A stretch of 64,000 nucleotides of DNA from the NCBI RefSeq assembly GCF_000017165.1, contig NC_009634.1, forward strand, positions 820,249-884,248, written 5' to 3'. The position numbers and the translations under genes were made by a program. The stretch comes from Methanococcus vannielii SB (lineage in GTDB: Archaea > AGJL01 > Methanococci > Methanococcales > Methanococcaceae). This document shows, one piece after another, positions 1 through 7,971 of this stretch (within the stretch, counting starts at the first letter, position 1; each line of letters opens with the position of its first letter). Below the pieces are notes generated by a model. That model ran no database searches. It saw only the letters and a list, made by a program, of their open reading frames with translations, and was not told where the DNA came from.

Positions 1-1
1 C

Positions 2-865
2 TTAATATTTACTGAAACAGGTAAAACTTACGACTATTATCGTGAACAAGAAGCTGTTCATAGGCGAGCTAGGAAACGAAAAGCATTAAATGATTTTAAA
101 AATATTAAGGTAGTTGTAACTACGCCAAATGAGGAAACATTTCTAAGATTAAAAAACGAGCCAAAAATAATACCTATTTTGATGGCATATCGGAATAATG
201 ACCGATCCTCCATGATAAAACAAGCGGTAACAACGCTATTTACAAATAATATCGTTAAAAAAGGAGATGTTGTAGTATCAATCCTTGGAATTCCAAAATT
301 AACAGGCGGAACGGATACTATCTCCATTTTTGAAGTAAATGATTATCCTCAAATTTTAAAATTCTATGAATTCATATCGGGAATCGAAAAAACTAAAGGA
401 AAAGTCATAAATGAAGTTTTAAACATTTGTATGGAACTTGCAGTTGAAGGGCGAGAAGGAACTCCTGTTGGTACTATTTTTATAATAGGGGATAGTGAAA
501 AAGTGCTTAAAATGTCCTCACAACTGATTTTGAATCCGTTTGAAGGCCACAATTCAATTATATTTGATAAGCATGTTAAAGGAACGATAAAAGAACTTTC
601 AACTATTGACGGGGCGTTTGTAATTAGCGAAAAGGGGGAAGTTTTATGTGCGGGGCGTTATATTAGTTGTAGTGGTGGAAATATTGAATTACCATTGGGG
701 CTTGGAGCTAGGCATCATGCTGCTGCAACAATTTCACGGTATACTGGAGCAATTGCAATAACCGTTTCTGAAAGCGGAGGAATTATTAGAATATTTAAAA
801 ATGGGGAAATATTATCTGAAATAAAGCCTAAAAAGATAACTAATGATTCCGAATACTCTTATTAG
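2..865 (+). CDS. dacZ: Diadenylate cyclase (DacZ type), 5' end outside window
   Basis: This gene makes cyclic di-AMP from two ATP in the cytosol. The reading frame is open from base 2, so its start lies before the window; 287 residues are visible. The C-terminal third is a DAC domain: a DGA motif (in TIDGAFVIS) near base 600 and a GARHHAA motif near base 706, matching the DGA and RHR nucleotide-binding motifs of DisA-type cyclases. The second motif reads RHH here. The preceding part would be the N-terminal domain of archaeal DacZ. An ATG at 179 is internal, because coding sequence continues upstream of it. c-di-AMP usually controls osmolyte and potassium balance, and a MscS-type channel gene lies 5 kb away. 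Family assignment is firm; the exact start is unknown. Confidence 0.85.
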   Translation, partial: LIFTETGKTYDYYREQEAVHRRARKRKALNDFKNIKVVVTTPNEETFLRLKNEPKIIPILMAYRNNDRSSMIKQAVTTLFTNNIVKKGDVVVSILGIPKLTGGTDTISIFEVNDYPQILKFYEFISGIEKTKGKVINEVLNICMELAVEGREGTPVGTIFIIGDSEKVLKMSSQLILNPFEGHNSIIFDKHVKGTIKELSTIDGAFVISEKGEVLCAGRYISCSGGNIELPLGLGARHHAAATISRYTGAIAITVSESGGIIRIFKNGEILSEIKPKKITNDSEYSY

Positions 866-914
866 TATTTAAAGATTATGACATTATGAATAAATAAAAT
901 GTAAGAATAGAATA

Positions 915-949
915 AAATAACATTCAATACTATTTTAAAGATGTTATTT
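915..949. repeat. 9-bp inverted repeat upstream of hacA
   Basis: AAATAACAT at 915-923 is exactly complementary to ATGTTATTT at 941-949, with a 17-nt spacer. It lies between the dacZ stop and the ribosome binding site of the aconitase-family gene (GGTGA near 957). It could form an RNA hairpin or bind a regulator, but in DNA this rich in A and T such repeats also occur by chance. Confidence 0.3.
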
Positions 950-967
950 ATCTTATGGTGAGAATTT

Positions 968-2224
968 ATGACACTTGCTGAAGCAATTCTTTCAAAAAAA
1001 CTTGGAAAAAATGTATATGCTAAAGATAGCGTTGAAATAGACGTCGACCTTGCAATGACCCATGATGGAACTACGCCATTGACTGTAAAAGCTTTCGAAG
1101 AAATTTCAGACAGGGTTTTTGATAATAAAAAAATAGTAATAGTTTTTGACCATAATATTCCAGCAAATACGTCAAAAGCAGCAAATATGCAGATTATAAC
1201 AAGAGACTTCATTAAAAAACACGACATTAAAAACTACTATCTTGATGGAGAAGGAATATGTCATCAAATACTTCCTGAAAAAGGCCATGTAAAGCCAAAC
1301 ATGGTAATCGTTGGTGCAGATAGCCATACCTGTACCCATGGGGCATTTGGGGCTTTTGCAACGGGTTTTGGTGCAAGCGACATGGGTTACGTTTATGCTA
1401 CTGGAAAAACATGGTTTAGAGTTCCTGAAACAATACGGGTGAATGTTACTGGTAAAAACGAAAATATTTCCGGAAAGGACATTGTTTTAAAAACCTGTAA
1501 AGAAGTTGGAAGAAGTGGTGCAACATATATGGCATTGGAATACGGAGGAAGTGCTGTAAAAGCCCTAAACATGGATGAAAGAATGGTTTTATGCAATATG
1601 GCAATTGAAATGGGCGGAAAAGTTGGATTAATTGAAGCAGACCATACAACTTACGATTACCTTAAAAATGCAGGCGTTTCCAATCAAGAAATAGCCGAAT
1701 TACAAAGAAACAAAATTTCAATTACTGAAAATGAAGAAACATACTTTAAAACTGTTGAATTTGATATAACTGACATGGAAGAACAAGTTGCATGCCCACA
1801 TCATCCCGATAATGTAAAAGGTATTTCTGAGGTTTTAGGTACTCCTATTGACCAAATATTTATCGGTTCTTGTACAAATGGGCATATAGGCGACCTTAGA
1901 ATTGCTGCAAAAATTTTAAAAGGAAAATCCATAAATAAAAATACAAGGCTTATAGTAATTCCTGCATCTAAATCGATACTTAAACAGGCCCTAAATGAAG
2001 GATTAATTGATATTTTTGTGGATTTTGGTGCATTAATCTGTGCTCCAGGATGCGGCCCTTGCCTTGGCGCACATGAAGGGGTACTTGGCGATGGTGAAGT
2101 ATGTCTTGCAACTACAAACCGCAACTTTAAAGGAAGAATGGGAAACATTAATTCAGAGGTATATTTATCTTCTCCAGCAATTGCTGCAAAAAGTGCAATT
2201 AAAGGGCATATTACAAACGAATAA
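968..2224 (+). CDS. hacA: Homoaconitase / 3-isopropylmalate dehydratase large subunit (HacA type)
   Basis: This is the large, iron-sulfur subunit of an aconitase-family hydro-lyase, 418 residues, the usual length. The [4Fe-4S] ligands are visible in IGSCTNG and in CAPGCGPCLGAH, and the DSHTCTHGAFG block is conserved. The N-terminal DLAMTHDGTTPL block and the GCGPC motif resemble, from memory, the homoaconitase (coenzyme B pathway, 2-oxosuberate synthesis) paralog of methanogens more than their leucine-pathway LeuC. The small subunit is not next to it, as is common in Methanococcales. ATG at 968 has a GGTGA site 6 bases upstream. The choice of HacA over LeuC is the uncertain part. Confidence 0.8.
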   Translation: MTLAEAILSKKLGKNVYAKDSVEIDVDLAMTHDGTTPLTVKAFEEISDRVFDNKKIVIVFDHNIPANTSKAANMQIITRDFIKKHDIKNYYLDGEGICHQILPEKGHVKPNMVIVGADSHTCTHGAFGAFATGFGASDMGYVYATGKTWFRVPETIRVNVTGKNENISGKDIVLKTCKEVGRSGATYMALEYGGSAVKALNMDERMVLCNMAIEMGGKVGLIEADHTTYDYLKNAGVSNQEIAELQRNKISITENEETYFKTVEFDITDMEEQVACPHHPDNVKGISEVLGTPIDQIFIGSCTNGHIGDLRIAAKILKGKSINKNTRLIVIPASKSILKQALNEGLIDIFVDFGALICAPGCGPCLGAHEGVLGDGEVCLATTNRNFKGRMGNINSEVYLSSPAIAAKSAIKGHITNE

Positions 2225-2363
2225 AGTAGTAAATAACTTATTAATAAAGCTATTTTTTTAAATTTTTAAATTTAAACTTATATATCAGTTTACTGTATTA
2301 TTCAAGATATATTTCATTTTATAAAATAATCTAGAGTTGAATAGAAAATCATATATATTGAAT

Positions 2364-2410
2364 ACCAGTTAAAGATAACTGTAAGTATTAATAACATATC
2401 TTTAACTGGT
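2364..2410. promoter_or_regulatory. 14-bp perfect inverted repeat covering the cbiM ribosome binding site
   Basis: ACCAGTTAAAGATA at 2364-2377 is exactly complementary to TATCTTTAACTGGT at 2397-2410, with a 19-nt spacer. The second arm ends in the GGT of the GGTGAT ribosome binding site for cbiM (GTG at 2417). TATA-like boxes occur at about 2278-2286 and 2351-2358. If transcription starts from the first, the hairpin would hide the ribosome binding site. If it starts from the second (start near 2380), the DNA repeat would straddle the start site as an operator. Either fits metal-dependent control of the cobalt transporter. Confidence 0.6.
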
Positions 2411-2416
2411 GATAAA

Positions 2417-3094
2417 GTGCACATTATGGAAGGTTTTTTACCGCCGATGTGGGCTGCAATTTGGTTTTTAATTTCTGGAATTGTTGTAATTTATGGAATA
2501 ATTCAGCTAAATAAATTAATTAGCGAAAAACCAGAAATTAAACCCACACTTGCACTTGCAGGAGCATTTATGTTTGTGTTAAGTTCATTAAAACTTCCAT
2601 CGGTTACTGGAAGTTGTTCGCACCCAACAGGTAGCGGGCTTGGTGCAGTTATGTTTGGACCGGCAATTACTGCGGTTTTGGCAACTATTGTACTTTTATT
2701 TCAGGCAGTACTTCTTGCACACGGAGGTTTGACCACTCTTGGTGCAAACATATTTTCAATGGGTATAATGGGCCCCCTTATTGGATATATCGTGTTTAAA
2801 TTGTTAAAAGGAAAAATAAACATTACATGGGCAGTTGTGCTTGCTGCAATATTTGCAAACTGGGGGACGTATGTTGTAACATCAATACAGCTAGCTTTGG
2901 CATACCCGATACCTGACTTTGGAACTGCGCTTTCAAATTTTGGAACAGTATTTGCAATTACACAAATTCCACTTGCAATAATGGAAGGTTTATTAACTGG
3001 ACTTATATGGGATTATATCATGAAACTAAGGCCTGACCTCCTTTCCAAACTTGGAATTATTGATGGTAAGTTAAATAATGGAGGTGCCCAATAA
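2417..3094 (+). CDS. cbiM: Cobalt ECF transporter substrate-capture component CbiM
   Basis: CbiM is the integral membrane S-component that binds Co2+ in the CbiMNQO energy-coupling-factor transporter. The N terminus MHIMEGFLP is the family hallmark: the amino group of Met1 and the side chain of His2 form the metal site. That fixes the GTG at 2417 as the start, even though an ATG follows three codons later. The 225 residues contain several membrane segments and the conserved SCSHPTGSGLGA loop. It is the first of four genes in cobalt-uptake order and overlaps cbiN by one base (TAATG). The presence of CbiN favours cobalt over nickel. Cobalt is needed for the corrinoid of the Mtr methyltransferase. 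Confidence 0.93.
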   Translation: MHIMEGFLPPMWAAIWFLISGIVVIYGIIQLNKLISEKPEIKPTLALAGAFMFVLSSLKLPSVTGSCSHPTGSGLGAVMFGPAITAVLATIVLLFQAVLLAHGGLTTLGANIFSMGIMGPLIGYIVFKLLKGKINITWAVVLAAIFANWGTYVVTSIQLALAYPIPDFGTALSNFGTVFAITQIPLAIMEGLLTGLIWDYIMKLRPDLLSKLGIIDGKLNNGGAQ

Positions 3095-3393
3095 TGGAAT
3101 TAAAACATGTTTTAATGATTATAGGCATAATTATTCTTACAATAGCACCGTTAGTAATGTATTCTGGACTTACAGAAGAGGACGGTTACTTCGGAGGTGC
3201 AGATGGTGCTGCAAGTGACTTAATCATGGAATTAAGCCCAGAATACGAACCGTGGTTTGAACCATTTTGGGAGCCTCCAAGTGGGGAAATAGAAAGCCTT
3301 TTATTTGCACTCCAAGCTGCAATAGGTGCAATAATTATAGGTTATTTCTTTGGATACAATAAGGCAAAATATGATTTTGAATCTAAAAACTAA
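3094..3393 (+). CDS. cbiN: Cobalt transport protein CbiN
   Basis: CbiN is the small auxiliary membrane protein of the cobalt ECF transporter that helps load metal into CbiM. It has 99 residues, the family length. There is one membrane segment at each end (about residues 5-23 and 70-88) and between them an acidic loop with EEDGYFGGADGAA, typical of CbiN. Its ATG overlaps the cbiM stop codon, and GGAGG of the cbiM tail serves as ribosome binding site. CbiN is found with cobalt, not nickel, systems, so it supports the substrate assignment of the operon. Confidence 0.92.
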   Translation: MELKHVLMIIGIIILTIAPLVMYSGLTEEDGYFGGADGAASDLIMELSPEYEPWFEPFWEPPSGEIESLLFALQAAIGAIIIGYFFGYNKAKYDFESKN

Positions 3394-3401
3394 CTCGTGA
3401 T

Positions 3402-4169
3402 ATGATGGCAGATAGCTTCTTAATTGATAATATTGCAAACTACAATTCATTAAGGGATAAAAATCCAATTTTAAAAGTAGTATTTGCAGTATCTTCGTTA
3501 ATTGTTTCTGTCATCTCTTCATCTTTTTTAGTGCCGTTATTAATCGCATTAATTATGAGTATGATTTTAATATTTTTTGCAAAAGTTCCAAAAAAAATCT
3601 ACATTAATCTTCTTTTAGTCCCTATTTTTTTCGGCATTTTTAGTTTTTTTTTGATGATTTTTTTATTTGGAGATGTAGTATGGGCTTCTTTTGAGGTATT
3701 TGGATTTAAAATTAATATTTTAAAAGATGGATTTGAGTTAGGCCTTCTAACGTTTTCAAAGATGGTCGGGGGAGTCTGTTGTACCTTATTTTTAGCACTT
3801 ACAACGCCATTTACAGAAATATTTTACATATTAAAAAAGTTAAAAGTTCCAGAATCATTTTTAGAAATATCTATGCTGACGTATAGATACATCTTCGTCC
3901 TTTTAGGGGATACGATTATAATGAGTCACTCTCAAAAGACACGTTTGGGATATATGGGTTTAAAAAATTGCTACCGTTCGTTAGGGCTTTTAATGGGAAG
4001 TTTACTTATAAAATCTCTTGATAAGGGCGATTTTATATATACTACATTGAGTTCAAGAGGATATTCTGGAAACTTGATGTTTTTTGGAGAAATACCTTAT
4101 CCAAAAACTTCATACTTTGTATATCTCTTCGGATTTGAAATCTTTCTTGTTTCTTTAAACTATATCTAA
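3402..4169 (+). CDS. cbiQ: Cobalt ECF transporter transmembrane component CbiQ
   Basis: CbiQ is the T-component that couples ATP hydrolysis by CbiO to substrate movement through CbiM. It has 255 residues with hydrophobic segments near residues 25-60, 65-95, 110-135 and at the C terminus. The cytoplasmic coupling region contains SRGYSG near residue 222, matching the conserved Ala/Ser-Arg-Gly motifs of T-components. It starts 9 bases after cbiN. The family assignment rests on these motifs and on the cbiM-cbiN-cbiQ-cbiO order. A gap of 83 bases with its own promoter-like dyad separates it from cbiO. Confidence 0.9.
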   Translation: MMADSFLIDNIANYNSLRDKNPILKVVFAVSSLIVSVISSSFLVPLLIALIMSMILIFFAKVPKKIYINLLLVPIFFGIFSFFLMIFLFGDVVWASFEVFGFKINILKDGFELGLLTFSKMVGGVCCTLFLALTTPFTEIFYILKKLKVPESFLEISMLTYRYIFVLLGDTIIMSHSQKTRLGYMGLKNCYRSLGLLMGSLLIKSLDKGDFIYTTLSSRGYSGNLMFFGEIPYPKTSYFVYLFGFEIFLVSLNYI

Positions 4170-4216
4170 TTTTAATGCATTAATTTAGCTTAAAACTTAA
4201 AAAATCCAACTTTTTT

Positions 4217-4234
4217 TATACTCAAAAGAGTATA
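4217..4234. promoter_or_regulatory. TATACTC-N4-GAGTATA dyad before cbiO
   Basis: A 7-bp perfect inverted repeat with a 4-base spacer lies 19 bases before the cbiO start codon. It may be an operator or a secondary promoter element allowing cbiO to be controlled apart from cbiMNQ. The same TACTC-N4-GAGTA core recurs at 35874-35887. Confidence 0.4.
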
Positions 4235-4252
4235 TTTAAAAAAGGTGATTTT

Positions 4253-5089
4253 ATGGTTATTTTGGAAACAAAAGATTTAAGTTACTCATATCCTGATGGA
4301 ACAGTTGCGCTTAAAGGCCTAAATTTTAAAGCCGAAGAGGGCGAAATGATTGCAATTTTGGGGCCCAATGGAGCTGGAAAATCAACAACATTTCTTCATT
4401 TTAATGGCATATTAAAACCTTCAAGCGGAAAAGTTTTTTTAAAGGGAAAACCGATAAGTTATGATAATAAATCACTTTTAAATGTTAGAAAAACAGTTGG
4501 AATAGTGTTTCAAAATCCGGATGACCAGCTTTTTGCACCGACAGTTGAACAGGATGTTGCTTTTGGACCCATGAATCTTGGTTTTTCAAAAGAGGACGTT
4601 GAAAAAAAAGTAAAAGAAGCTTTAAAAGCCGTTTCAATGGAAGGATTTGAAAAAAAACCTCCACACCACCTGAGTGGAGGGCAAAAAAAACGTATTGCAA
4701 TTGCGGGAATTTTAGCGATGAATCCAGAAATTATTGTTTTAGATGAACCAACCACGGGACTTGACCCGCTTGGCGCATCGCAAATAATGAAACTACTTTA
4801 CGAACTAAACAAAAAAGGAATTACGATAATTATATCTACTCACGATGTCGATTTAGTTCCAGTATATGCAAGTAAGGTATATTTATTAAGTAATGGAAAA
4901 ATTATAATGGGCGGAACCCCTAAAGAAATATTTAGTAATCCAAAAATAGTTAGAAACGCAAATTTAAGGCTCCCAAGAGTTGCACACCTAATAGAACTCC
5001 TTGAAAAAGAAGATAATTTGGGAATAAAAATTGGTTACACAATAGGGGAAGCTAGACAAAATATCAAAGAATTTATACAGGGTGGATAA
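4253..5089 (+). CDS. cbiO: Cobalt ECF transporter ATPase CbiO
   Basis: This ATP-binding subunit powers the CbiMNQO transporter at the cytoplasmic face. It has 278 residues. Walker A is GPNGAGKS at residues 37-44, the Q-loop is VFQNPDDQLF near 84, the ABC signature is LSGGQKKR near 140, Walker B is IIVLDEP near 161, and the switch histidine is in STHDVD near 196. The C-terminal extension is typical of ECF ATPases. ATG at 4253 is preceded by GGTGAT. The following moaB start overlaps the end of this gene's context (GGTGG within the last codons serves it). Confidence 0.93.
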   Translation: MVILETKDLSYSYPDGTVALKGLNFKAEEGEMIAILGPNGAGKSTTFLHFNGILKPSSGKVFLKGKPISYDNKSLLNVRKTVGIVFQNPDDQLFAPTVEQDVAFGPMNLGFSKEDVEKKVKEALKAVSMEGFEKKPPHHLSGGQKKRIAIAGILAMNPEIIVLDEPTTGLDPLGASQIMKLLYELNKKGITIIISTHDVDLVPVYASKVYLLSNGKIIMGGTPKEIFSNPKIVRNANLRLPRVAHLIELLEKEDNLGIKIGYTIGEARQNIKEFIQGG

Positions 5090-5090
5090 A

Positions 5091-5576
5091 ATGCATGAAG
5101 AAATTTCAAATATAAAATATGCAGTAATTACTGTTAGTGACAGTAGATTTAACGATTTTTTATCTGGAAATAAATTTGAAGATAAATCTGGCGAATTTTT
5201 AAAAAATGAACTTCGTGCAGAGATTTATTTTCTAATTCCAGATAATAAATTAATGCTAAAAGGGTTAATTAACCATATTTCTGAATACTGCGGTGTTGAC
5301 TGTATTGTAATTACTGGTGGAACCGGCCTTACTAAAAGAGACAATACCCCGGAAGTTTTAAAGGAAATATATGAAAAAGAACTCGAAGGGTTTAAAATAA
5401 TATTTCATAAGTTGAGTTATGATGAAGTAGGATTTTCAACAATCCTTTCAAGAGCTTCCGCAGGCACTTATCAAGAAAAAATTATATTTTCATTACCTGG
5501 TTCATTAAACGCTTGTAAAACTGCTGTTCAAATAATTAAAAAAGAAACTGGCCATATCTTGGGCCATTTAAAATAA
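5091..5576 (+). CDS. moaB: Molybdenum cofactor biosynthesis protein MoaB/MogA family
   Basis: This is a MoaB/MogA-type adenylyltransferase (161 residues), which activates molybdopterin before metal insertion. Methanogens need it for the molybdopterin or tungstopterin of formylmethanofuran and formate dehydrogenases. Visible motifs are ITVSDSR at the N terminus, ITGGTGLTKRD near residue 77, and SLPGSLNAC near the C terminus, the substrate-binding blocks of the family. An in-frame GTG at 5082 would overlap cbiO, but GGTGG at 5081-5085 is better used as ribosome binding site for ATG 5091. It follows cbiO almost directly and may be cotranscribed with the cobalt transporter. Confidence 0.88.
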   Translation: MHEEISNIKYAVITVSDSRFNDFLSGNKFEDKSGEFLKNELRAEIYFLIPDNKLMLKGLINHISEYCGVDCIVITGGTGLTKRDNTPEVLKEIYEKELEGFKIIFHKLSYDEVGFSTILSRASAGTYQEKIIFSLPGSLNACKTAVQIIKKETGHILGHLK

Positions 5577-5627
5577 ATAATATTTTTTTAAAATATGTTT
5601 ATTAAAATAATTCAATTAAAAAAATAG

Positions 5628-6437
5628 TTAGTATTTATGAATATGCACATCCATCTGCGGAAATGGTATTTCTATTCCTTCTTTTTTATACTTTTCATAT
5701 ATTCCTCTTGTCAATTCACTTTTAAGTTTCCAATAATCCTCTGTTTTAGTCCAAGCCCTAAGCTGTAAATTAACTGAAGAATTTCCAAGTTCAGTAACAA
5801 TTACTGCCGGAGTAGGGTCTTTCAAAACCAAATTATGGCTTAAAATAAGTTCCATTGCAGAGGAAATTGCATCTTGGACACTTCCACTGTAGCTAACTCC
5901 AACTGCCACATCTACTCTTCTTAAATCCATTCTAGTATAGTTTGTTATTGGACTTCCCCAAACAAGCTTATTTGGTATTGTAATTACTACATTATCTGGC
6001 GTTAAAAGTTTTGTTGCCATTATACCTAATTCAACAACTTTTCCAGTTATTCCGCCAACCTGAACTACTTCATCCTTATCAAGGGGCCTCATTACGGCAA
6101 TCCATATTCCAGAGGTAAGATTTGTAAGAGTATCCTGAAATCCAAAACCCAAAATAAGTCCGATTGAAGCAGATAACCCAAGTATTATGGGCCCCGTTTC
6201 TATTCCAAAAACCCCTACTGCAAGTAAAAGTACCAGAACGTACAATAAAGAGCTAATAAGATGAATTACAAATTCAGAAACCAATTCTGGAATTTTACTC
6301 TTTTTTACGCCTCTTTTTAAAACTGTTTTTATTGTCCTAACTGAAATGTACCCAAAAATAAGTATTAAAAAAAATTTAACTAAAGTCATTATTTCAAAAC
6401 TTAGTGAGTACCCCATTAAAGATAATGTCTGAATCAT
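5628..6437 (-). CDS. Small-conductance mechanosensitive channel (MscS family)
   Basis: This membrane channel releases solutes upon osmotic downshock. It has 269 residues, close to E. coli MscS. Three hydrophobic segments occupy roughly residues 10-35, 50-75 and 82-110. The pore-lining third one has the Gly/Ala-rich pattern LGLSASIGLILGFGFQDTL typical of MscS TM3. The beta domain follows (GIWIAVMRPLDKDEVVQVGG), then the C-terminal alpha/beta domain. The gene is divergent from cofA and convergent with moaB. The 22-bp palindrome at 6465-6486 lies between the two divergent genes. Confidence 0.9.
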   Translation of the reverse strand: MIQTLSLMGYSLSFEIMTLVKFFLILIFGYISVRTIKTVLKRGVKKSKIPELVSEFVIHLISSLLYVLVLLLAVGVFGIETGPIILGLSASIGLILGFGFQDTLTNLTSGIWIAVMRPLDKDEVVQVGGITGKVVELGIMATKLLTPDNVVITIPNKLVWGSPITNYTRMDLRRVDVAVGVSYSGSVQDAISSAMELILSHNLVLKDPTPAVIVTELGNSSVNLQLRAWTKTEDYWKLKSELTRGIYEKYKKEGIEIPFPQMDVHIHKY

Positions 6438-6464
6438 AATAATTTACCCCATAATAAATAATTG

Positions 6465-6486
6465 TTTAATGTAAATTTACATTAAA
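6465..6486. promoter_or_regulatory. 22-bp perfect palindrome between mscS and cofA
   Basis: The half-site TTTAATGTAAA at 6465-6475 is followed directly by its exact reverse complement at 6476-6486. It lies just upstream of a TATA-like AATTTATAGC (6486-6495), which would place the cofA transcript start about 20 bases before its ATG. The position suits a dimeric regulator of cofA, of mscS, or of both. Confidence 0.55.
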
Positions 6487-6537
6487 ATTTATAGCAGGAT
6501 TTAGATATACTATTTATTATAATTAAAGGTGTATATA

Positions 6538-7935
6538 ATGTTTATAGATGGGAAATGGATATTAAGAGAAGACCTAGACATTTTAAACCCCTACACGCTT
6601 GAAATAATCGAAAGAATAACTGCACTTGATAGGGAAGAAACTAAATATGCAATAGAAGTTGCAACGGAAAATAAAGATGTTATGAAGGAGTTAAATCCTT
6701 CAAAAAGATATTCACTTTTAATGAAAATTGCTGAACATATTAGTTCAAAAAAAGACCTTTTTGCAAATACTATCTCTGTGGATGTTGGAAAACCAATAAA
6801 ACAGTCACGAATTGAAGTAGATAGAACCATTACAGCATTTAGGCTTTCTGCACTTTATGCAAAGGAACTTCGTGGGGAAACAATTCCTTCCGAAAATGAA
6901 ATTATATTCACAAAAAAAGAGCCAGTTGGAGTAGTTGGGGCAATTACTCCATTTAATTTTCCTTTAAATCTAATTACTCATAAAATTGGGCCTGCAATTG
7001 CTACAGGTAATGCTGTAGTATTACATCCTTCTTCAAAAGCACCAATTACTGCAATTTACCTTACAAAAGTAATAGAACATGTTTTAAAAAAAATGAATAT
7101 TGAAAGGGGAGTATTTAATCTTACGACCGGAAACGGTGAAATTGTAGGGGATGAAATAGCTAAAAACGAGAAAATAAACTTTTTATCATTTACGGGAAGT
7201 GTTGAAGTTGGGGAATTAATTTCTAAAAGCTCATATATGAAAAAAGTTGCACTTGAACTTGGCGGAAATAATCCCCTAATTGTCCTAAAAGATTCAGACA
7301 TAGAATTAGCCGCAAAATCTGCTGTAAAAAGTAAATTTTTAAATTCTGGTCAAGTTTGCATTTCTGTTGGAAAGGTAATTGTTGAAGAAGAAGTTTTAGA
7401 AACTTTTACAAAAAAGGTAATTGAAGAGACAAAAAAATTGGTATTAGGAAACCCGCTTGATGAAAAAACTGATTTAGGCCCACTAATAACCCCAGAAAGT
7501 GCTTTAAGAGTTGAAATTTTAATAAAAGAATCCATTAGCGAAGGTGGGGAATTGCTAATTGGTGGAAACCGTTCAAACAGCTTGATTTCACCCGCTGTCT
7601 TAAATATTGATGAAGATAATATTTTATCAAAAGTCGAAGCTTTTGGGCCCATTTTGCCAATATTGAAAGCAAAAGACGATGAACATGCCCTAAATATTGC
7701 TAATAACTCCAAATACGGCCTTCAAGCAGGCATATTCACAAACGACATAAATAAAGCGATGAAATTTGCAAACAAACTTGAATACGGCGGAGTTATAGTT
7801 AATGGAAGCCCCACATTTAGAAAAGACAATATGCCTTTTGGAGGCATTAAAAAAAGTGGACTTGGAAAGGAAGGTATAAAATATGCGGTTGAAGAGATGT
7901 GTGAAACAAAAACAGTTGTAATACATAACATGTAA
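6538..7935 (+). CDS. cofA: Lactaldehyde dehydrogenase (CofA-like aldehyde dehydrogenase)
   Basis: This is an NAD-dependent aldehyde dehydrogenase of 465 residues. The nucleotide-binding motif FTGSVEVG is near residue 220, the catalytic glutamate is in LELGGNNP near 240, and the catalytic cysteine is Cys274 in GQVCIS. The closest known type in methanogens is CofA, which oxidises lactaldehyde to lactate and was proposed to feed coenzyme F420 synthesis. A GTG at 6529 is in frame, but AAAGGTG overlaps it and serves as the ribosome binding site for ATG 6538, so the shorter start is used. The ALDH family is certain; the substrate is inferred from family knowledge. Confidence 0.85.
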   Translation: MFIDGKWILREDLDILNPYTLEIIERITALDREETKYAIEVATENKDVMKELNPSKRYSLLMKIAEHISSKKDLFANTISVDVGKPIKQSRIEVDRTITAFRLSALYAKELRGETIPSENEIIFTKKEPVGVVGAITPFNFPLNLITHKIGPAIATGNAVVLHPSSKAPITAIYLTKVIEHVLKKMNIERGVFNLTTGNGEIVGDEIAKNEKINFLSFTGSVEVGELISKSSYMKKVALELGGNNPLIVLKDSDIELAAKSAVKSKFLNSGQVCISVGKVIVEEEVLETFTKKVIEETKKLVLGNPLDEKTDLGPLITPESALRVEILIKESISEGGELLIGGNRSNSLISPAVLNIDEDNILSKVEAFGPILPILKAKDDEHALNIANNSKYGLQAGIFTNDINKAMKFANKLEYGGVIVNGSPTFRKDNMPFGGIKKSGLGKEGIKYAVEEMCETKTVVIHNM

Positions 7936-7971
7936 CTAATTAAGAGATTAAGTTAATACTTTGGTGAAATT

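Noticed and set aside
2225-2416. Cobalamin riboswitch before cbiM
   Set aside because: No B12-box-like sequence was seen; only the simple 14-bp inverted repeat is supported.
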